From assembly GCA_964436865.1 (NCBI GenBank), contig CAYTFK010000184.1, positions 1 to 13,863 on the forward strand: a DNA stretch of 13,863 bases. The letters run 5' to 3'. This document shows, piece by piece, positions 13,828 through 13,863 of this stretch. The DNA is from JAXGPP01 sp964436865. GTDB taxonomy: Bacteria > Planctomycetota > Planctomycetia > Pirellulales > Thermoguttaceae. A model generated the notes under the pieces. It was not told the DNA's origin. It was given only the letters and a program-made list of their open reading frames with translations, and searched no databases. The translations under genes and the position numbers were made by a program. The stretch's first letter is position 1; the number at the start of each line of letters is the position of its first letter.

Positions 13828-13863
13828 TCCAGAACCTGTGCCGACGCCATTCTCTTGAGCAGG

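Noticed and set aside
1..13863. CRISPR array, insertion sequence, tRNA/rRNA or defence system
   Set aside because: I saw no regularly spaced repeats, transposase or terminal repeats, RNA gene cores or defence-protein motifs on either strand.

Overview
The window is GC-rich bacterial chromosome, most likely from a planctomycete of the Pirellulales type. Four things point there. The Ser/Thr kinase has a planctomycete-style N-terminal region and a membrane-anchored Pro/Ala-rich tail. The principal sigma factor has a strongly acidic N-terminus in place of a recognisable region 1.1. A small CxC...CxC zinc-ribbon membrane protein resembles a planctomycete family. A DUF1080-type secreted protein and heparinase- and glycosidase-like secreted proteins are also present. 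These assignments come from reading motifs, not from a search.

Layout, left to right. The 3' end of a heparinase II/III-like gene (+, cut by the window edge) converges on a large transmembrane Ser/Thr kinase gene (-, 761-3109). A 407-nt spacer (3110-3516) holds a good sigma70-like promoter for the kinase and two small inverted repeats. Next, a likely two-gene minus-strand unit encodes a divergent shikimate-dehydrogenase-like protein (5173-6021) followed by a secreted glycoside-hydrolase-like TIM-barrel protein with an inserted beta-sandwich domain (3517-5127). A divergent spacer leads to a polytopic membrane protein (+, 6297-7076). Its 3' end overlaps by 69 nt the 3' end of a BtuF/FhuD-type binding protein gene (-, 7008-8003). 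Upstream of that lies the RpoD-type sigma factor gene (-, 8080-9669), with a good hairpin terminator between the two.

A long, lower-GC stretch without a convincing gene (9670-10488) precedes the zinc-ribbon membrane protein (+, 10489-11070). That gene shares its stop region, 4 nt, with a convergent SAM-dependent methyltransferase gene (-, 11067-11846). A divergent spacer with nested inverted repeats leads to a secreted DUF1080 protein (+, 12104-12652). The window ends with an NAD-dependent epimerase/dehydratase-like gene (-, 12773-13816).

The genes do not form one obvious pathway. The common themes are carbohydrate and polysaccharide handling at the cell surface (heparinase-like, glycosidase-like, DUF1080) and core regulation (kinase, sigma factor). 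I see no tRNA or rRNA, CRISPR array, insertion sequence or defence system. The most unusual signals are two dehydrogenase-fold proteins that have lost textbook catalytic residues (the AroE-like protein and the epimerase-like protein), a domain inserted into the glycosidase-like protein, and structured intergenic DNA. I did not find a clear new multi-gene system.
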